This document shows positions 41,449-50,772 of a DNA stretch of 64,000 bases, one piece after another; within the stretch, counting starts at the first letter, position 1; the number at the start of each line of letters is the position of its first letter. Under the pieces are notes generated by a model. That model searched no databases. It saw only the letters and a program-made list of their open reading frames with translations, and was not told the origin of the DNA. Origin of the DNA: JASUTC01 sp035447925 (GTDB lineage: Bacteria > Thermotogota > Thermotogae > MWEM01); the NCBI GenBank assembly GCA_035447925.1, contig DAOTHY010000001.1, positions 186,001-250,000 of the forward strand, given 5' to 3'. The position numbers and the translations under genes were made by a program.

Positions 41449-42335
41449 TGCGTTTCCTTTGTCTGCTTGATTTCTAATGAGGTAAATCCTCCGTAAAATT
41501 CATTCAGATATTCCATGTCTTTACCCATGACAATAGATGTGCCGTTTTTCATGGAATTTTTATAAGCGGTCATAATTCTCCAAAATCTATAAAAATCAGG
41601 GTCTTGTGAAAAGGCATTCGCATAGATCTCCAAAGCCTGCGCATCTCCTTCACCACGGAGAACTTCTGCTGTTTTGTTAGCCTCTGCAATCAGGATATCT
41701 GCATCCTTTTGAGCTCTGGCTCGCGTGTCTTGGGCTTGTCTTTCTCCTTCTGCTCTGATTAAAGATGCTTCTTTATTTCTCTCTGATTTCATTCTGTCGA
41801 AAACCGCTTGAGCATTTGCTGAAGGCAAGTCGGTTCTTTTTACATCTACATCTAAAATATCAATCCCATATTGGTTCATTGTTTTTTCTGCTGTATCAGT
41901 AATAGTTTGAAGTGTTCTTCTTCTTCTTTCAGAAATGATATCGCCTATATATAATTCTGCAAATTTATCCCTCAGTGTGGAATACACCACATCATCCAAT
42001 CGTGTCAAAGCAGATGTGATTGTTTTCATGGTTTCTATGAACTGTTGCGGTTCAGATATACGCCATAAGACATATGTATCCACTTCAAGCCTTTTTTGAT
42101 CTGTTGTTAAGATGCTTTCCGGAGGAATATCATATATTTGAATTCTTTTGTCCCTGGTCAAGATGGTGTCAATAAAGGGGGCTTTAAAATAGAGACCCGG
42201 TTCGGTGTTCACGGTTAGTATTTTTCCAAATCTGGTTCTAACAGCAACTTCAGCTTGATCTACTTGATATGTGAATAAAGCAAAAACGATAAAAAACAGG
42301 ATAAAAACAACTAAAGTCCAGACGACTTTTTTCAT
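41445..42335 (-). CDS. hflC: HflC, SPFH/band 7 membrane protease regulator
   Basis: 296 residues: an N-terminal membrane helix (about 5-22), then an SPFH domain (VDQAEVAVRTRFGKILTVNTEPGLYFKAPF) and a long Ala/Glu/Arg-rich helix (QDTRARAQKDADILIAEANK). HflC pairs with HflK in a large membrane cage that regulates FtsH. Overlaps hflK by 4 nt, and its stop overlaps the proposed yigZ start. Confidence 0.93.
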   Translation of the reverse strand: MKKVVWTLVVFILFFIVFALFTYQVDQAEVAVRTRFGKILTVNTEPGLYFKAPFIDTILTRDKRIQIYDIPPESILTTDQKRLEVDTYVLWRISEPQQFIETMKTITSALTRLDDVVYSTLRDKFAELYIGDIISERRRRTLQTITDTAEKTMNQYGIDILDVDVKRTDLPSANAQAVFDRMKSERNKEASLIRAEGERQAQDTRARAQKDADILIAEANKTAEVLRGEGDAQALEIYANAFSQDPDFYRFWRIMTAYKNSMKNGTSIVMGKDMEYLNEFYGGFTSLEIKQTKETQ

Positions 42336-43306
42336 TTTGAATCACCTCCGGAAAGTATGCCGTCAAGATCCAGGAAGTTCAATGTGTCGTTGTTTTCATT
42401 AAACAAAAGAATTTTTTTTGCATCGGGAAGAATCTCTTCCATGGTTTCAATATAAAGTCTTGTCCGGGTAATTTCAGGAGCTTCAATGTACTTTTCAAGA
42501 ATGTTGACGAATCGTGCAACTTCACCCTGAGCATTCAAGATTTGAATTTCTTTATAGGCAGATGCTTCCTGGACAGTTTGTGAGGCTTGCCCCTGTGCCC
42601 TTGGAACAATATCATTATAATAAGCTAATGCGTCGTTAATGGTCTTTTCCTTGTCCTGCAAAGAACTGTTGACATCATCAAAGGCAGCTAATACCTGATC
42701 AGGGGGATTGACTTCCTGTAATCGAACATTTTCAACCTTTATGCCTACTTGGTATTTGTCAAGAGCCTCTTGAATCGCTTGTTTAGATTCAATCGCAATG
42801 GCATCTCGGTCGCTTGTTAAAACTTCATTCACTGTTCTTTGGGCGACTCTCTCTCTGATCATGGCTTCTGCCACATATTTTACGATAGTATCAGGCTCTT
42901 TTACGTTAAAAGCATATAATTCTGGTTCTTTGACACGGTACTGAATTGCCGATTCAACATCCGCAAAATTGTTATCTCCAGTCATCATTAGCGATTCTTT
43001 GTCCACATCTGAGTATCTTCCTGGAGCAGTTGTCCTAAAACCTATTTCAATTTTTCTCAAGGTTAACACATCTACAATTGTTACCGATTCAAATGGAGCC
43101 GGCAGATGATAGTTGATTCCAGGTTCATCTGTTCTTACAAATTTCCCAAACCTCTTAACTAAGCCCACTTCAGAAGGTTCTACCTGATAAATTCCCGTGG
43201 CAAAATAAAGGCCAATAATAATCAGTATCACTAAAACTGAAAAGGTACTGATAAACTTTTTTACTTTTTCGATGGTATCCTGTTGTCTATCAAAATCTCC
43301 TTCCAT
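42332..43306 (-). CDS. hflK: HflK, SPFH/band 7 membrane protease regulator
   Basis: 324 residues: a cytoplasmic N-terminus, a membrane helix (about 19-42), the SPFH domain (YQVEPSEVGLVKRFGKFVRTDEPGINYHLP) and a coiled-coil region with QVGIKVENVRLQEVNPPDQVLAAFDDV, a signature of HflK. Forms the HflKC complex with the next gene. GGAGGTG precedes the ATG; 18 nt after tatD. Confidence 0.93.
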   Translation of the reverse strand: MEGDFDRQQDTIEKVKKFISTFSVLVILIIIGLYFATGIYQVEPSEVGLVKRFGKFVRTDEPGINYHLPAPFESVTIVDVLTLRKIEIGFRTTAPGRYSDVDKESLMMTGDNNFADVESAIQYRVKEPELYAFNVKEPDTIVKYVAEAMIRERVAQRTVNEVLTSDRDAIAIESKQAIQEALDKYQVGIKVENVRLQEVNPPDQVLAAFDDVNSSLQDKEKTINDALAYYNDIVPRAQGQASQTVQEASAYKEIQILNAQGEVARFVNILEKYIEAPEITRTRLYIETMEEILPDAKKILLFNENNDTLNFLDLDGILSGGDSK

Positions 43307-43324
43307 TCTTACACCTCCACCATT

Positions 43325-44095
43325 TCAACATTTTGGTAATGCAAATAAATCTGCTGCATTCTCACATAAAATTTCTTCTAAATCTATAATAGGTATTTTT
43401 TTTATTTTTGCAATTTCCTGAGCGACATATTGAACAAAAGCGGGCTCATTTCGATGACCTCTTTTTGGAACGGGAGTTAAATAAGGACAATCGGTTTCAA
43501 TAATAAGGTTTTCAACGGGTATTTTTTTAATAGTGTCTCGAAGATCTTGATTTTTCTTGAATGTGATGGGTCCACCAATACCCAAGTATAAATTCAAATC
43601 AATAAACTGTCTGGCATGATGCTCATTTGATAGAAAACTGTGTACCACACCACCGGCTTTGGGTATCCCTTCTATTCTTAGAATTTCGATCATTTCTTCG
43701 TAAGCATCTCTAATATGTAGAACAATCGGAAGATTGACTTCATTGGCAAAACGGAGAAAACGAACAAAGCAAGCCTTTTGGACCTTAGGAGTTGAATAAT
43801 TTTTATAGAAATCCAGCCCGATTTCTCCGATTCCAACGACTCGATCCAATTTTGACAATTCTCTGATACGTTCAAACCCCTCATTATTCAGTTCTTTTGC
43901 ATCGTGAGGGTGGACACCGATGACCGCAAAAACATGATCATTTTGATAAGCTAAAGACAAAGCCTGCTCTGATGTTGCACAATTCACACCAATTTCAATA
44001 ACATACTTTATATCCTTCCCGATAGAAGTAAGAATTTCGTTACGATCATGATCAAATTGTTTATCCCATAAGTGAGTGTGTGTGTCAATCCACAT
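43325..44095 (-). CDS. tatD: TatD family metal-dependent deoxyribonuclease
   Basis: 256 residues, full TatD length. Metal ligands lie in MWIDTHTHLWD, VVGIGEIGLDFY, LPIVLHIRDA, VVHSF and the ETDCPYL motif near 205. TatD proteins are 3'-5' DNA exonucleases implicated in repair and DNA turnover. Sits between mtnA and hflK with gaps of 7 and 18 nt. Confidence 0.93.
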   Translation of the reverse strand: MWIDTHTHLWDKQFDHDRNEILTSIGKDIKYVIEIGVNCATSEQALSLAYQNDHVFAVIGVHPHDAKELNNEGFERIRELSKLDRVVGIGEIGLDFYKNYSTPKVQKACFVRFLRFANEVNLPIVLHIRDAYEEMIEILRIEGIPKAGGVVHSFLSNEHHARQFIDLNLYLGIGGPITFKKNQDLRDTIKKIPVENLIIETDCPYLTPVPKRGHRNEPAFVQYVAQEIAKIKKIPIIDLEEILCENAADLFALPKC

Positions 44096-44102
44096 CTTTG
44101 AC

Positions 44103-45146
44103 TTAACCTTTCATCAATTTTGATAGATTTTCTGAATAGGGTGGATAGACAATCCCCTTTTCAGTGACAATCGCCGTAATATTCTCGGACGGTGTCACAT
44201 CAAAAGCAGGATTATAAACAGAAATATTCAAAGGAGCTACCTGTTGTCCTTTAAACATTGTAATCTCCTCATGCGATCTTTCCTCAATAGGGATGTCATT
44301 ACCACTTACCGTTGCCAAATCTATTGTTGGAGTTGGCGCTGCAATGTAAAATGGAATATGAAATTCTTTTGCCAAAACAGACAATGTCATGGTGCCAATT
44401 TTATTGGCAGCATCACCATTAGCAGCTACCCTGTCGCATCCAACGATCACTGCATCGATCTTTCCTTGAGACATAACAACGCCTGCCATGTTATCACAGA
44501 TCAGGGTCACATCCATGCCGGCCTCAGATAATTCAAATGCCGTCAATCTGGCTCCCTGATTATACGGCCGTGTTTCGTCGGCGTAGATTTTAAAGCCCCA
44601 ACCCCTTTCATGTCCCAAATACATGGGGGCAGTGGCAGTACCATATTTGTAAGTTGCCAAAGCTCCGGCGTTGCAGTGTGTTAACAACCCGCTTCCCTTT
44701 TCTAATAAGGTCAGAAGGTTTTCGCCTATATTTTTACAAATTTGGATATCTTCATTATTGATCAAAAGAGCTTCGGACAACAATTCTTTCTTTAACTCAT
44801 CGATGCCTTTTGCAGCATGCATCTGTGCGACGGCAGTCATTCTTTTAATAGCCCAATCCAAATTTACTGCAGTTGGTCTGGCTTGTACCAGATATTCTCC
44901 GTTTTTATCAAGCAATCTTAGCAAATCATCTGAAGAACCTTCAAAATCAAGAATCGAAAGGTACATACCATAGGCTGCTGTGATGCCAATCAAAGGTGCG
45001 CCTCTAAGCTCCATATCCCTAATTGCACAGAAAACCTCATCAAGGGTCTTTCTTCTATTGTAAACTATTTGCGTAGGAAGTTCTCTTTGATCAAGAATAT
45101 CCAAGTGATCGTTTTTAAATATTAACGGTAAAAGTTCTTTCTTCAA
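44103..45146 (-). CDS. mtnA: Methylthioribose-1-phosphate isomerase
   Basis: 347 residues. Catalytic Cys in LLTHCNAGALATY, catalytic Asp in VIVGCDRVAANGDAANKIGT, and IRDMELRGAPLIGITAAYG and YNPAFDVTP, all typical of MtnA (EC 5.3.1.23) in methionine salvage. Related enzymes of the eIF2B-like fold can act on other 1-phosphopentoses; the sequence favours MtnA. 16 nt after glgP. Confidence 0.92.
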   Translation of the reverse strand: MKKELLPLIFKNDHLDILDQRELPTQIVYNRRKTLDEVFCAIRDMELRGAPLIGITAAYGMYLSILDFEGSSDDLLRLLDKNGEYLVQARPTAVNLDWAIKRMTAVAQMHAAKGIDELKKELLSEALLINNEDIQICKNIGENLLTLLEKGSGLLTHCNAGALATYKYGTATAPMYLGHERGWGFKIYADETRPYNQGARLTAFELSEAGMDVTLICDNMAGVVMSQGKIDAVIVGCDRVAANGDAANKIGTMTLSVLAKEFHIPFYIAAPTPTIDLATVSGNDIPIEERSHEEITMFKGQQVAPLNISVYNPAFDVTPSENITAIVTEKGIVYPPYSENLSKLMKG

Positions 45147-45162
45147 ATTCTTTCACTTCCCT

Positions 45163-47736
45163 TCAATTATCCAACCATCTAACGAGAGCGGTATCGTGTT
45201 TATGCGGTAAAAGCTCATTGTAAGGAATTACACGGATACTGTAATCATAGCGCCCTCTTTCAGGCAAATGGGCTTTACCACGGTAAATATAAGTGTTATG
45301 GAGTGTTTGCTTTTCCATTTTCATCGGGAATATTTCATAGCCTTCCATTTCATTGTGAATATTGTATCTTGCAAAATATAGCTCCACTGAAAGAAATTCT
45401 GGTTCTATATCCCCTGAAAACAGCATGGCGGTAAAGTCAATGTCCATATTAACCGGGATCTCTTCACCTTGATTATATTGTGTTTCGGTGTTTATTCTTA
45501 CAGCCTCCCATTCTGCCTTTATCTTTCTTTTCCACGAAGAAAGTTCTTTGGCATTTTTGTAATCATCGGCTTTAATCTTTTGACCATAGCGGTAAGCTGG
45601 AATGTACAATTTATTCAAATAATCAATCAACATTCTGTGCGTGTTGAATTCAGGTATACACGATTCCATGGAATGTCGCATCATCTTGATAAAGCCATTA
45701 GGTAAACCTTCTTCATTTCTGTCATAATAGAGCGGAATGATTTCTTTTTCTAGGGTATCGTAAAAACTCACCGCATCAACAGTATCTTGAATGTTGGTGT
45801 CTTCGTACTCCCTTCCGTCTCCTATTACCCAGCCGTTGTTTCCATTATAGCCTTCAACCCACCATCCATCCAATACACTAAAGTTAACTCCGCCGTTTAC
45901 CGGTACTTTTTGTCCGCTGGTACCACTTGCTTCATGTGGTCTTCTTGGTGTATTTAGCCAAATATCCACTCCTGAAACCAAAAATCGTGCAACCTCCATA
46001 TCGTAATTTTCCAAAAAAACGATTTTGTTCTTATAAGGTTCTTCTCGAGTGATTTCGTAAACTCGTTTAATCAGTTCTTGGCCAGGTTTATCAGCGGGAT
46101 GAGCTTTACCGGCAAATACAAATTGAACCGGGCGCTCTGAATTGGTGATAATGTTTTTAAGGCGTTCGATATTTCTCAACAGTAATGTAGCCCGCTTATA
46201 AGTTGCAAATCTTCTAGCAAAACCAATTGTAAGTGTATCAGGATCCAAAATACTTTCAATCTCACGCAATTGTTCAATGGTTTCGCCGTTTCTTTCTCTT
46301 TGTAATTTTATCCTCTGATGGATAAAATCAACCATTGATTTCTTCATCTTGCTCTTTACATTCCACAGAACCTTATCGGGTATATCTTCTAATCTTTTCC
46401 AATATTCCTTATTAAATAGATTGGACTTCCAATCTTGCAAATACTCATCATACATGTTACGCATATCGTTGTTCAACCAGGTTTCCAAATGAATGCCATT
46501 TGTGACATGATCAATGGGAATTTCCTGGACAGGAATATCATACCAGGCGTTTTTCCACATAGCACGAGAAACTTCGCCGTGTAATTTACTCACACCGTTT
46601 CTCCATGCTGTCATATTCAGAGCAAAAACGGTCAAGTTAAAAAGATTATGATCGCCCTCTTTTTCTATACCCAACTCTAAAAATTCTTTTCTGGAAATAG
46701 ATAAACGACTCCAGAAATGAGCAAAATACTTTTCCATCATATGAATTGGAAAGGCATCGTTTCCAGCGGGAACGGGAGTGTGAGTTGTGAAAACAGTCTT
46801 TGCCCTAACTGCTTCTAGAGCTTCAAAGAAAGTTAAAGATTTGCCCTCCACTAATTCTCTGATTCTTTCCAAGGCCATAAAAACCGAATGGCCTTCGTTC
46901 ATATGCCAGACACTGGGTTTGTAGCCGGCCATTCTTAATGCTCTAACACCACCTATTCCCAATAAAATCTCCTGTTTTATTCGCATTTCTTGACCGCCGC
47001 CGTAGAGTTGTGAAGTGATTTCTCTGAATTTAGGCGGGTTTTCTTTGATATCGGTATCCAGCAATAAAAGGGTTGTTCGCATGATTTGAACTTTCCAGAC
47101 CTTTGCGACAAGATTCCCATCGGGAAGGGGGACCGTTATCTTTATTTCCTCGTTTTGATCATTTTTAATGGGAATGACCGAGAAATCAGCAAAATCATAT
47201 TCTGGGTAATCGGACTCCTGCCAGCCATGATTATTGATCTTTTGCTGAAAGTAGCCATTTCGATATAAAAGGCCAATTCCCAACAAAGGAATTCCCAAAT
47301 CACTAGCAGATTTAACATGATCCCCGGCGAGAATACCCAACCCACCGGAATAAATAGGAAGCGATTCATGAAGGCCAAATTCCGCTGAAAAATAGGCGAT
47401 TAAAAGAGTTTCCTTTTCTTCTTCATTTAAAATTTCATTTTCATTGAAGTAAGTTTTTTTATCTGAGAGATATCGAGTGAATTTTTCATAAACATGATCA
47501 TATTTATTCAAATATTCTTCTGATTTTGATGCTTTGTCCAGCCGTTTTTGGCTGATATGTTTTAGAAACCGAACCGGGTTTCTTTGGACTATCTCCCATA
47601 AATAGGGATTCATGTCTTCGAACAAACATCGAACCTCTGGGTTCCATGCATTCCAAAAGCTATATGCCAGTTCTCTCAGTCCCTTGATTCTGTCGGGTAT
47701 ATGTGGAACCACCGAAATACTGTTGAATTTGTTCAT
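45163..47736 (-). CDS. glgP: Alpha-glucan phosphorylase
   Basis: 857 residues of the short bacterial/archaeal phosphorylase type (GT35). FSAEFGLHESLPIYSGGLGILAGDHVKSASDLG and the VWHMNEGHSVFMALERI motif are present, and the PLP Lys is in EASGTSGQKVPVNGG (near 609) before VLDGWWVEGYN. It cleaves glycogen or maltodextrin with phosphate to glucose 1-phosphate (EC 2.4.1.1). GGGAGG lies before the ATG. First gene of the long minus-strand run ending at 35.1 kb. Confidence 0.95.
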   Translation of the reverse strand: MNKFNSISVVPHIPDRIKGLRELAYSFWNAWNPEVRCLFEDMNPYLWEIVQRNPVRFLKHISQKRLDKASKSEEYLNKYDHVYEKFTRYLSDKKTYFNENEILNEEEKETLLIAYFSAEFGLHESLPIYSGGLGILAGDHVKSASDLGIPLLGIGLLYRNGYFQQKINNHGWQESDYPEYDFADFSVIPIKNDQNEEIKITVPLPDGNLVAKVWKVQIMRTTLLLLDTDIKENPPKFREITSQLYGGGQEMRIKQEILLGIGGVRALRMAGYKPSVWHMNEGHSVFMALERIRELVEGKSLTFFEALEAVRAKTVFTTHTPVPAGNDAFPIHMMEKYFAHFWSRLSISRKEFLELGIEKEGDHNLFNLTVFALNMTAWRNGVSKLHGEVSRAMWKNAWYDIPVQEIPIDHVTNGIHLETWLNNDMRNMYDEYLQDWKSNLFNKEYWKRLEDIPDKVLWNVKSKMKKSMVDFIHQRIKLQRERNGETIEQLREIESILDPDTLTIGFARRFATYKRATLLLRNIERLKNIITNSERPVQFVFAGKAHPADKPGQELIKRVYEITREEPYKNKIVFLENYDMEVARFLVSGVDIWLNTPRRPHEASGTSGQKVPVNGGVNFSVLDGWWVEGYNGNNGWVIGDGREYEDTNIQDTVDAVSFYDTLEKEIIPLYYDRNEEGLPNGFIKMMRHSMESCIPEFNTHRMLIDYLNKLYIPAYRYGQKIKADDYKNAKELSSWKRKIKAEWEAVRINTETQYNQGEEIPVNMDIDFTAMLFSGDIEPEFLSVELYFARYNIHNEMEGYEIFPMKMEKQTLHNTYIYRGKAHLPERGRYDYSIRVIPYNELLPHKHDTALVRWLDN

Positions 47737-47765
47737 GCCTAACCTCCCAAAGCAATATTGGATTT

Positions 47766-47771
47766 ATTATA
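47766..47771 (-). promoter_or_regulatory. Extended -10 promoter for glgP operon
   Basis: The minus strand reads TATGCTATAAT, an extended -10 (TGnTATAAT), 30 nt before the glgP ATG. The -35 is poor. Confidence 0.55.
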
Positions 47772-47798
47772 GCATATCCCTTTTTTGCGATTATTTTT

Positions 47799-48626
47799 CT
47801 ACTTTTGAATGGCTTTCACCAATCCTTTTTTTCTTTTTAAGAGCGTTGAAATAAAAAAAGAGGCTGAAAGCAGAAGGATAATCATGGCACCTGAAGGAAT
47901 ATTTAAATAGAAAGAGAGCCAAATGCCACTTATACTGATGATCATTCCAATCAATCCGGAAATGATCATTAATTTTTTTAGATTGAAAGTGAAGTGTTTG
48001 GCGATTGCCGTTGGAGCTGTAAGCAATGCGATGACTAAAATAATTCCTACCACTCGAATCAAAACAACAATACTCAAGGCAATCAGTAAAAACATAAAGT
48101 ATTCCATGAAACAAGTGTTCATGCCGATGATAAAAGAGAACTCATCATCGAACAAATATGATAACCATCGGCTGAAAAATGCCACAATTACAAATACAGT
48201 AAAAACAGCTAAAGCGAATATGATGTACAAATCAAAACGTGTGACGGTTAAAATATCACCAAAGAGATAAGATGCCATATCAGGGGGGTATCCTGGTGAA
48301 AGATAGATGAATAAAATTCCCAGGGCCATCCCACTTGACCAAAGTATGCCAATCAGAGTATCTGTATTGGTGTTGGTTTTTCTTTTAATGGTGGTGATTA
48401 ACAGTGATGAGCCTACTGAGAAAAATATAGCACCTAAGATGGGTTCGAAACCCAACCAATAGCCTAAGCCGATACCTCCAAAAGCTGTGTGGGCAATACC
48501 ACCACTCATCATCACAAGCTTTTTTTCCACAACAATCGTCCCGATAATGCCACAAACGATACTTGCTATAATAGCTGTCATTAAAGCATTTTGCATGAAT
48601 TGATAATTTAAAATAGCTTCAATCAT
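47799..48626 (-). CDS. znuB: Zinc ABC transporter permease ZnuB
   Basis: 275 residues from ATG 48626 (AAGGAGA upstream; the longer frame inside znuC is rejected). Eight or nine membrane helices with family phrases MSGGIAHTAFGGIGLGYW and a VRVVGIILVIALLTAPTAIA stretch. Membrane channel of the ZnuACB zinc (or manganese) importer. Overlaps znuC by 8 nt. Confidence 0.92.
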   Translation of the reverse strand: MIEAILNYQFMQNALMTAIIASIVCGIIGTIVVEKKLVMMSGGIAHTAFGGIGLGYWLGFEPILGAIFFSVGSSLLITTIKRKTNTNTDTLIGILWSSGMALGILFIYLSPGYPPDMASYLFGDILTVTRFDLYIIFALAVFTVFVIVAFFSRWLSYLFDDEFSFIIGMNTCFMEYFMFLLIALSIVVLIRVVGIILVIALLTAPTAIAKHFTFNLKKLMIISGLIGMIISISGIWLSFYLNIPSGAMIILLLSASFFISTLLKRKKGLVKAIQK

Positions 48627-49401
48627 GATAAATCTCCTTATCCTCTTTAAAAACTCTATGTGGTATGCCATGAGCAATGAGATCCACGGGACATCCGAAT
48701 GTATCGTCTATGATCCCCTGTGTTAATTGATCAGTGCCGTGATAATGAATTTTTCTGTTTAAACACGCAACTGTATCAAAATAAGAAGAAATAGCCCCTA
48801 TGTCGTGAGTGACGATGATGATAGTTATTTCAGGTACAAGATGATGAAGAATTTGATAAATCTGATTTTTTGTTTGTGTATCAATACTAGCAGTAGGTTC
48901 ATCCAGTAATAGAATTTTGGGGTCTTTAACTAAGGCTCGACCAATAAGAACCTTTTGAAGCTGGCCTCCAGATAAATGACCAATTTGTCTGTCCTTTAAA
49001 TCCAATAATCCCAATTGTTCTAATATTCCATGACTTTTTCGATAATTATCCATAGAGTATTTCTTAAAGGGAATCAAATGATTGTTTAATGTTCCTGTTA
49101 ATATAACTTCTTCTACTTTGATTGGAAATAATTTGTCAAATTGTGCCGCTTGAGGAACATACCCAAGCCACCCTTTTTCTCTTGCTGCTTTTGCTTCTTC
49201 TCCAAAAATGGAGATCTCTCCGGAATCTATTTTAATCAAACCACAGATGACTTTTAAAAGTGTAGTTTTCCCGCCCCCATTAGGACCAATTATTGCCGTC
49301 ATTTCCGATGCTGGGAAATTGACTGAAATATCTGAAAGGACCTGCTTACTTCCGTAAGATACATTGACTTGATTTAATGCGATGGCAATGTTATTGTCCA
49401 T
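48619..49401 (-). CDS. znuC: Zinc ABC transporter ATPase ZnuC
   Basis: 260 residues from ATG 49401, with GGGAGAA upstream. Walker A GPNGGGKTT, signature HLSGGQLQKV, Walker B ILLLDEPTASID and switch His in IIVTHDIGAI. Energises zinc uptake. Overlaps znuA by 11 nt and znuB by 8 nt. Confidence 0.93.
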   Translation of the reverse strand: MDNNIAIALNQVNVSYGSKQVLSDISVNFPASEMTAIIGPNGGGKTTLLKVICGLIKIDSGEISIFGEEAKAAREKGWLGYVPQAAQFDKLFPIKVEEVILTGTLNNHLIPFKKYSMDNYRKSHGILEQLGLLDLKDRQIGHLSGGQLQKVLIGRALVKDPKILLLDEPTASIDTQTKNQIYQILHHLVPEITIIIVTHDIGAISSYFDTVACLNRKIHYHGTDQLTQGIIDDTFGCPVDLIAHGIPHRVFKEDKEIYHD

Positions 49402-50242
49402 CCTGTTCTCCCAAAACATCTTTGAAAATCTGCCCCATACTTAAAAGATTATTGATATAATCCGCTGACAAAGGATCCAGTTTCAAAGCTTTTCCGTTAA
49501 TCTCATGGGCAAAAGAATCAGTTTGAGAACTGTCTATTTCCGCTTGATAGAAGATGACCTTATAGTTATTTTCTCTTGCAAAAGCTACCATTTCTGCAAT
49601 TCTTTTAGGCGAGGCCTCTTTGCCGTTATCTTCCAATGCATACATATTCAAACCATAATCATCTGCAAAATATCCGAAAGAAGGATGATAACAAAAAAAC
49701 CCCTTGTTTTCAATTTTAGAGAGGTTTTCATTCAAATGTTGATGTGTCATTGTTAGCTTGTTGATAAAGTTCTGGGCATTCTGACGATAATATAGATCAT
49801 TTTCGGGATCTAATGAGCATAAATAATCTCGTATGACTTCCACCATTATCATGACTCTTTTAGGCGAGAGCCAAATATGAGGATCTCTTACATTTTCGTT
49901 AAAATACCTCGGTTGATAAACCTTATCAACAGCCTCTTGCAATGAGACAAGTTTCACATGAGGAGCATTTTTTGCCAATTTCGGTAAAATATTGGATAAT
50001 TCAGCGGGTACACCAATTGTGAAATAAACAGATGATCGTGAAAATTCAATAATTTGTTTTGCTGTTGGGGCGTAATTTGAAGGACTATAACCCGGAGGGA
50101 TAATCACCGTGATATCAACCAATTCCTTTCCAACCGCTTCCACAAAAGTTTTTTGTGGAATGATAGAGACAGATATTTTCATGATAGAGAAAATGCTTAA
50201 TTCAAAAACTAAGAAAACAATCAGTAAGAAGGTTTTTTTCAT
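49391..50242 (-). CDS. znuA: Zinc-binding periplasmic protein ZnuA
   Basis: 283 residues from ATG 50242 (AAGGAGAAT upstream). A signal peptide (KKTFLLIVFLVFELSIFS) is followed by the cluster A-1 metal receptor fold. Likely ligands are His in PHIWLSPK, His in CYHPSFGYFADDYG and an acidic residue in FYQAEIDSSQTDSFA. The His-rich loop of many zinc-specific ZnuA proteins is absent, so manganese or mixed specificity is possible. One base separates it from the regulator's stop. Confidence 0.9.
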   Translation of the reverse strand: MKKTFLLIVFLVFELSIFSIMKISVSIIPQKTFVEAVGKELVDITVIIPPGYSPSNYAPTAKQIIEFSRSSVYFTIGVPAELSNILPKLAKNAPHVKLVSLQEAVDKVYQPRYFNENVRDPHIWLSPKRVMIMVEVIRDYLCSLDPENDLYYRQNAQNFINKLTMTHQHLNENLSKIENKGFFCYHPSFGYFADDYGLNMYALEDNGKEASPKRIAEMVAFARENNYKVIFYQAEIDSSQTDSFAHEINGKALKLDPLSADYINNLLSMGQIFKDVLGEQDGQ

Positions 50243-50243
50243 C

Positions 50244-50633
50244 TTATTCTCCTTTACAATTTTCACACAAACCTGTGAAATAAAAAATATGTGAATGGAT
50301 ATTGAAATGGTACTTTTTCAATACCATTTCTTCTAATGACTGCGCCATACACTGATCAAATACCTGAATATTCTGGCACTTCTCGCAGTACAGAAAATGC
50401 TTGAATTTATCTTTGCAAAAAAAGAAACGAACGTTTTTCCCGAAAGAAGCAGAATCCACATAAGATCTTTTTTCTAAGTAATCAATTGCCCGATAAATAG
50501 TGGACAAATTCATTTTCGCATCAAAAGAGATAGAGGACGCTTCTAATGTCCTTTTGATTTGTTCTGCTGTTAGAGGTTTTTTAGCATGACTTAAAATTTC
50601 AAAAATCCGCTGACGGTTTTTTGTGAATCTCAT
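50244..50633 (-). CDS. Fur family metalloregulator (Zur-like)
   Basis: 129 residues from ATG 50633, with AGGTGATC upstream. Winged helix (RFTKNRQRIFEILSHAKKPL, then STIYRAIDYLEKRS) and a dimerisation domain with FLYCEKCQNI and a C-terminal GLCENCKG, the structural zinc CxxC pair. HSHIF holds regulatory His residues. Being first in the znuACB operon, it most likely represses it when zinc is plentiful. Confidence 0.9.
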   Translation of the reverse strand: MRFTKNRQRIFEILSHAKKPLTAEQIKRTLEASSISFDAKMNLSTIYRAIDYLEKRSYVDSASFGKNVRFFFCKDKFKHFLYCEKCQNIQVFDQCMAQSLEEMVLKKYHFNIHSHIFYFTGLCENCKGE

Positions 50634-50669
50634 AAGATCACCTATTTGCAAACGATTCGCATTTTCTGG

Positions 50670-50697
50670 TTTTATTCTACCATATACTCTAATAAAA
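50670..50697 (-). promoter_or_regulatory. Candidate Zur-operon operator/promoter
   Basis: TTTTATT (50670-50676) and AATAAAA (50691-50697) form a dyad around a partly symmetric centre holding ATAT. A minus-strand TAGAAT -10 (50679-50674) lies within. An AT-rich dyad over the promoter suits Fur-type autoregulation, but the site does not match a fixed consensus I can verify. Confidence 0.35.
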
Positions 50698-50726
50698 AAA
50701 AAGGGTCCATACTAAATGACCCTTTT
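50694..50726 (-). terminator. Terminator of the sugar (sulfoglycolysis-like) operon
   Basis: On the minus strand AAAAGGGTC / GACCCTTTT closes a 10-nt loop and runs into nine T. It lies 46 nt after the RpiB-like stop and just before the Fur-gene promoter. Confidence 0.88.
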
Positions 50727-50772
50727 ATTTGTTTTTTGCTTTTTCTAGTATTCTTTTTTTGATATCAATGTG

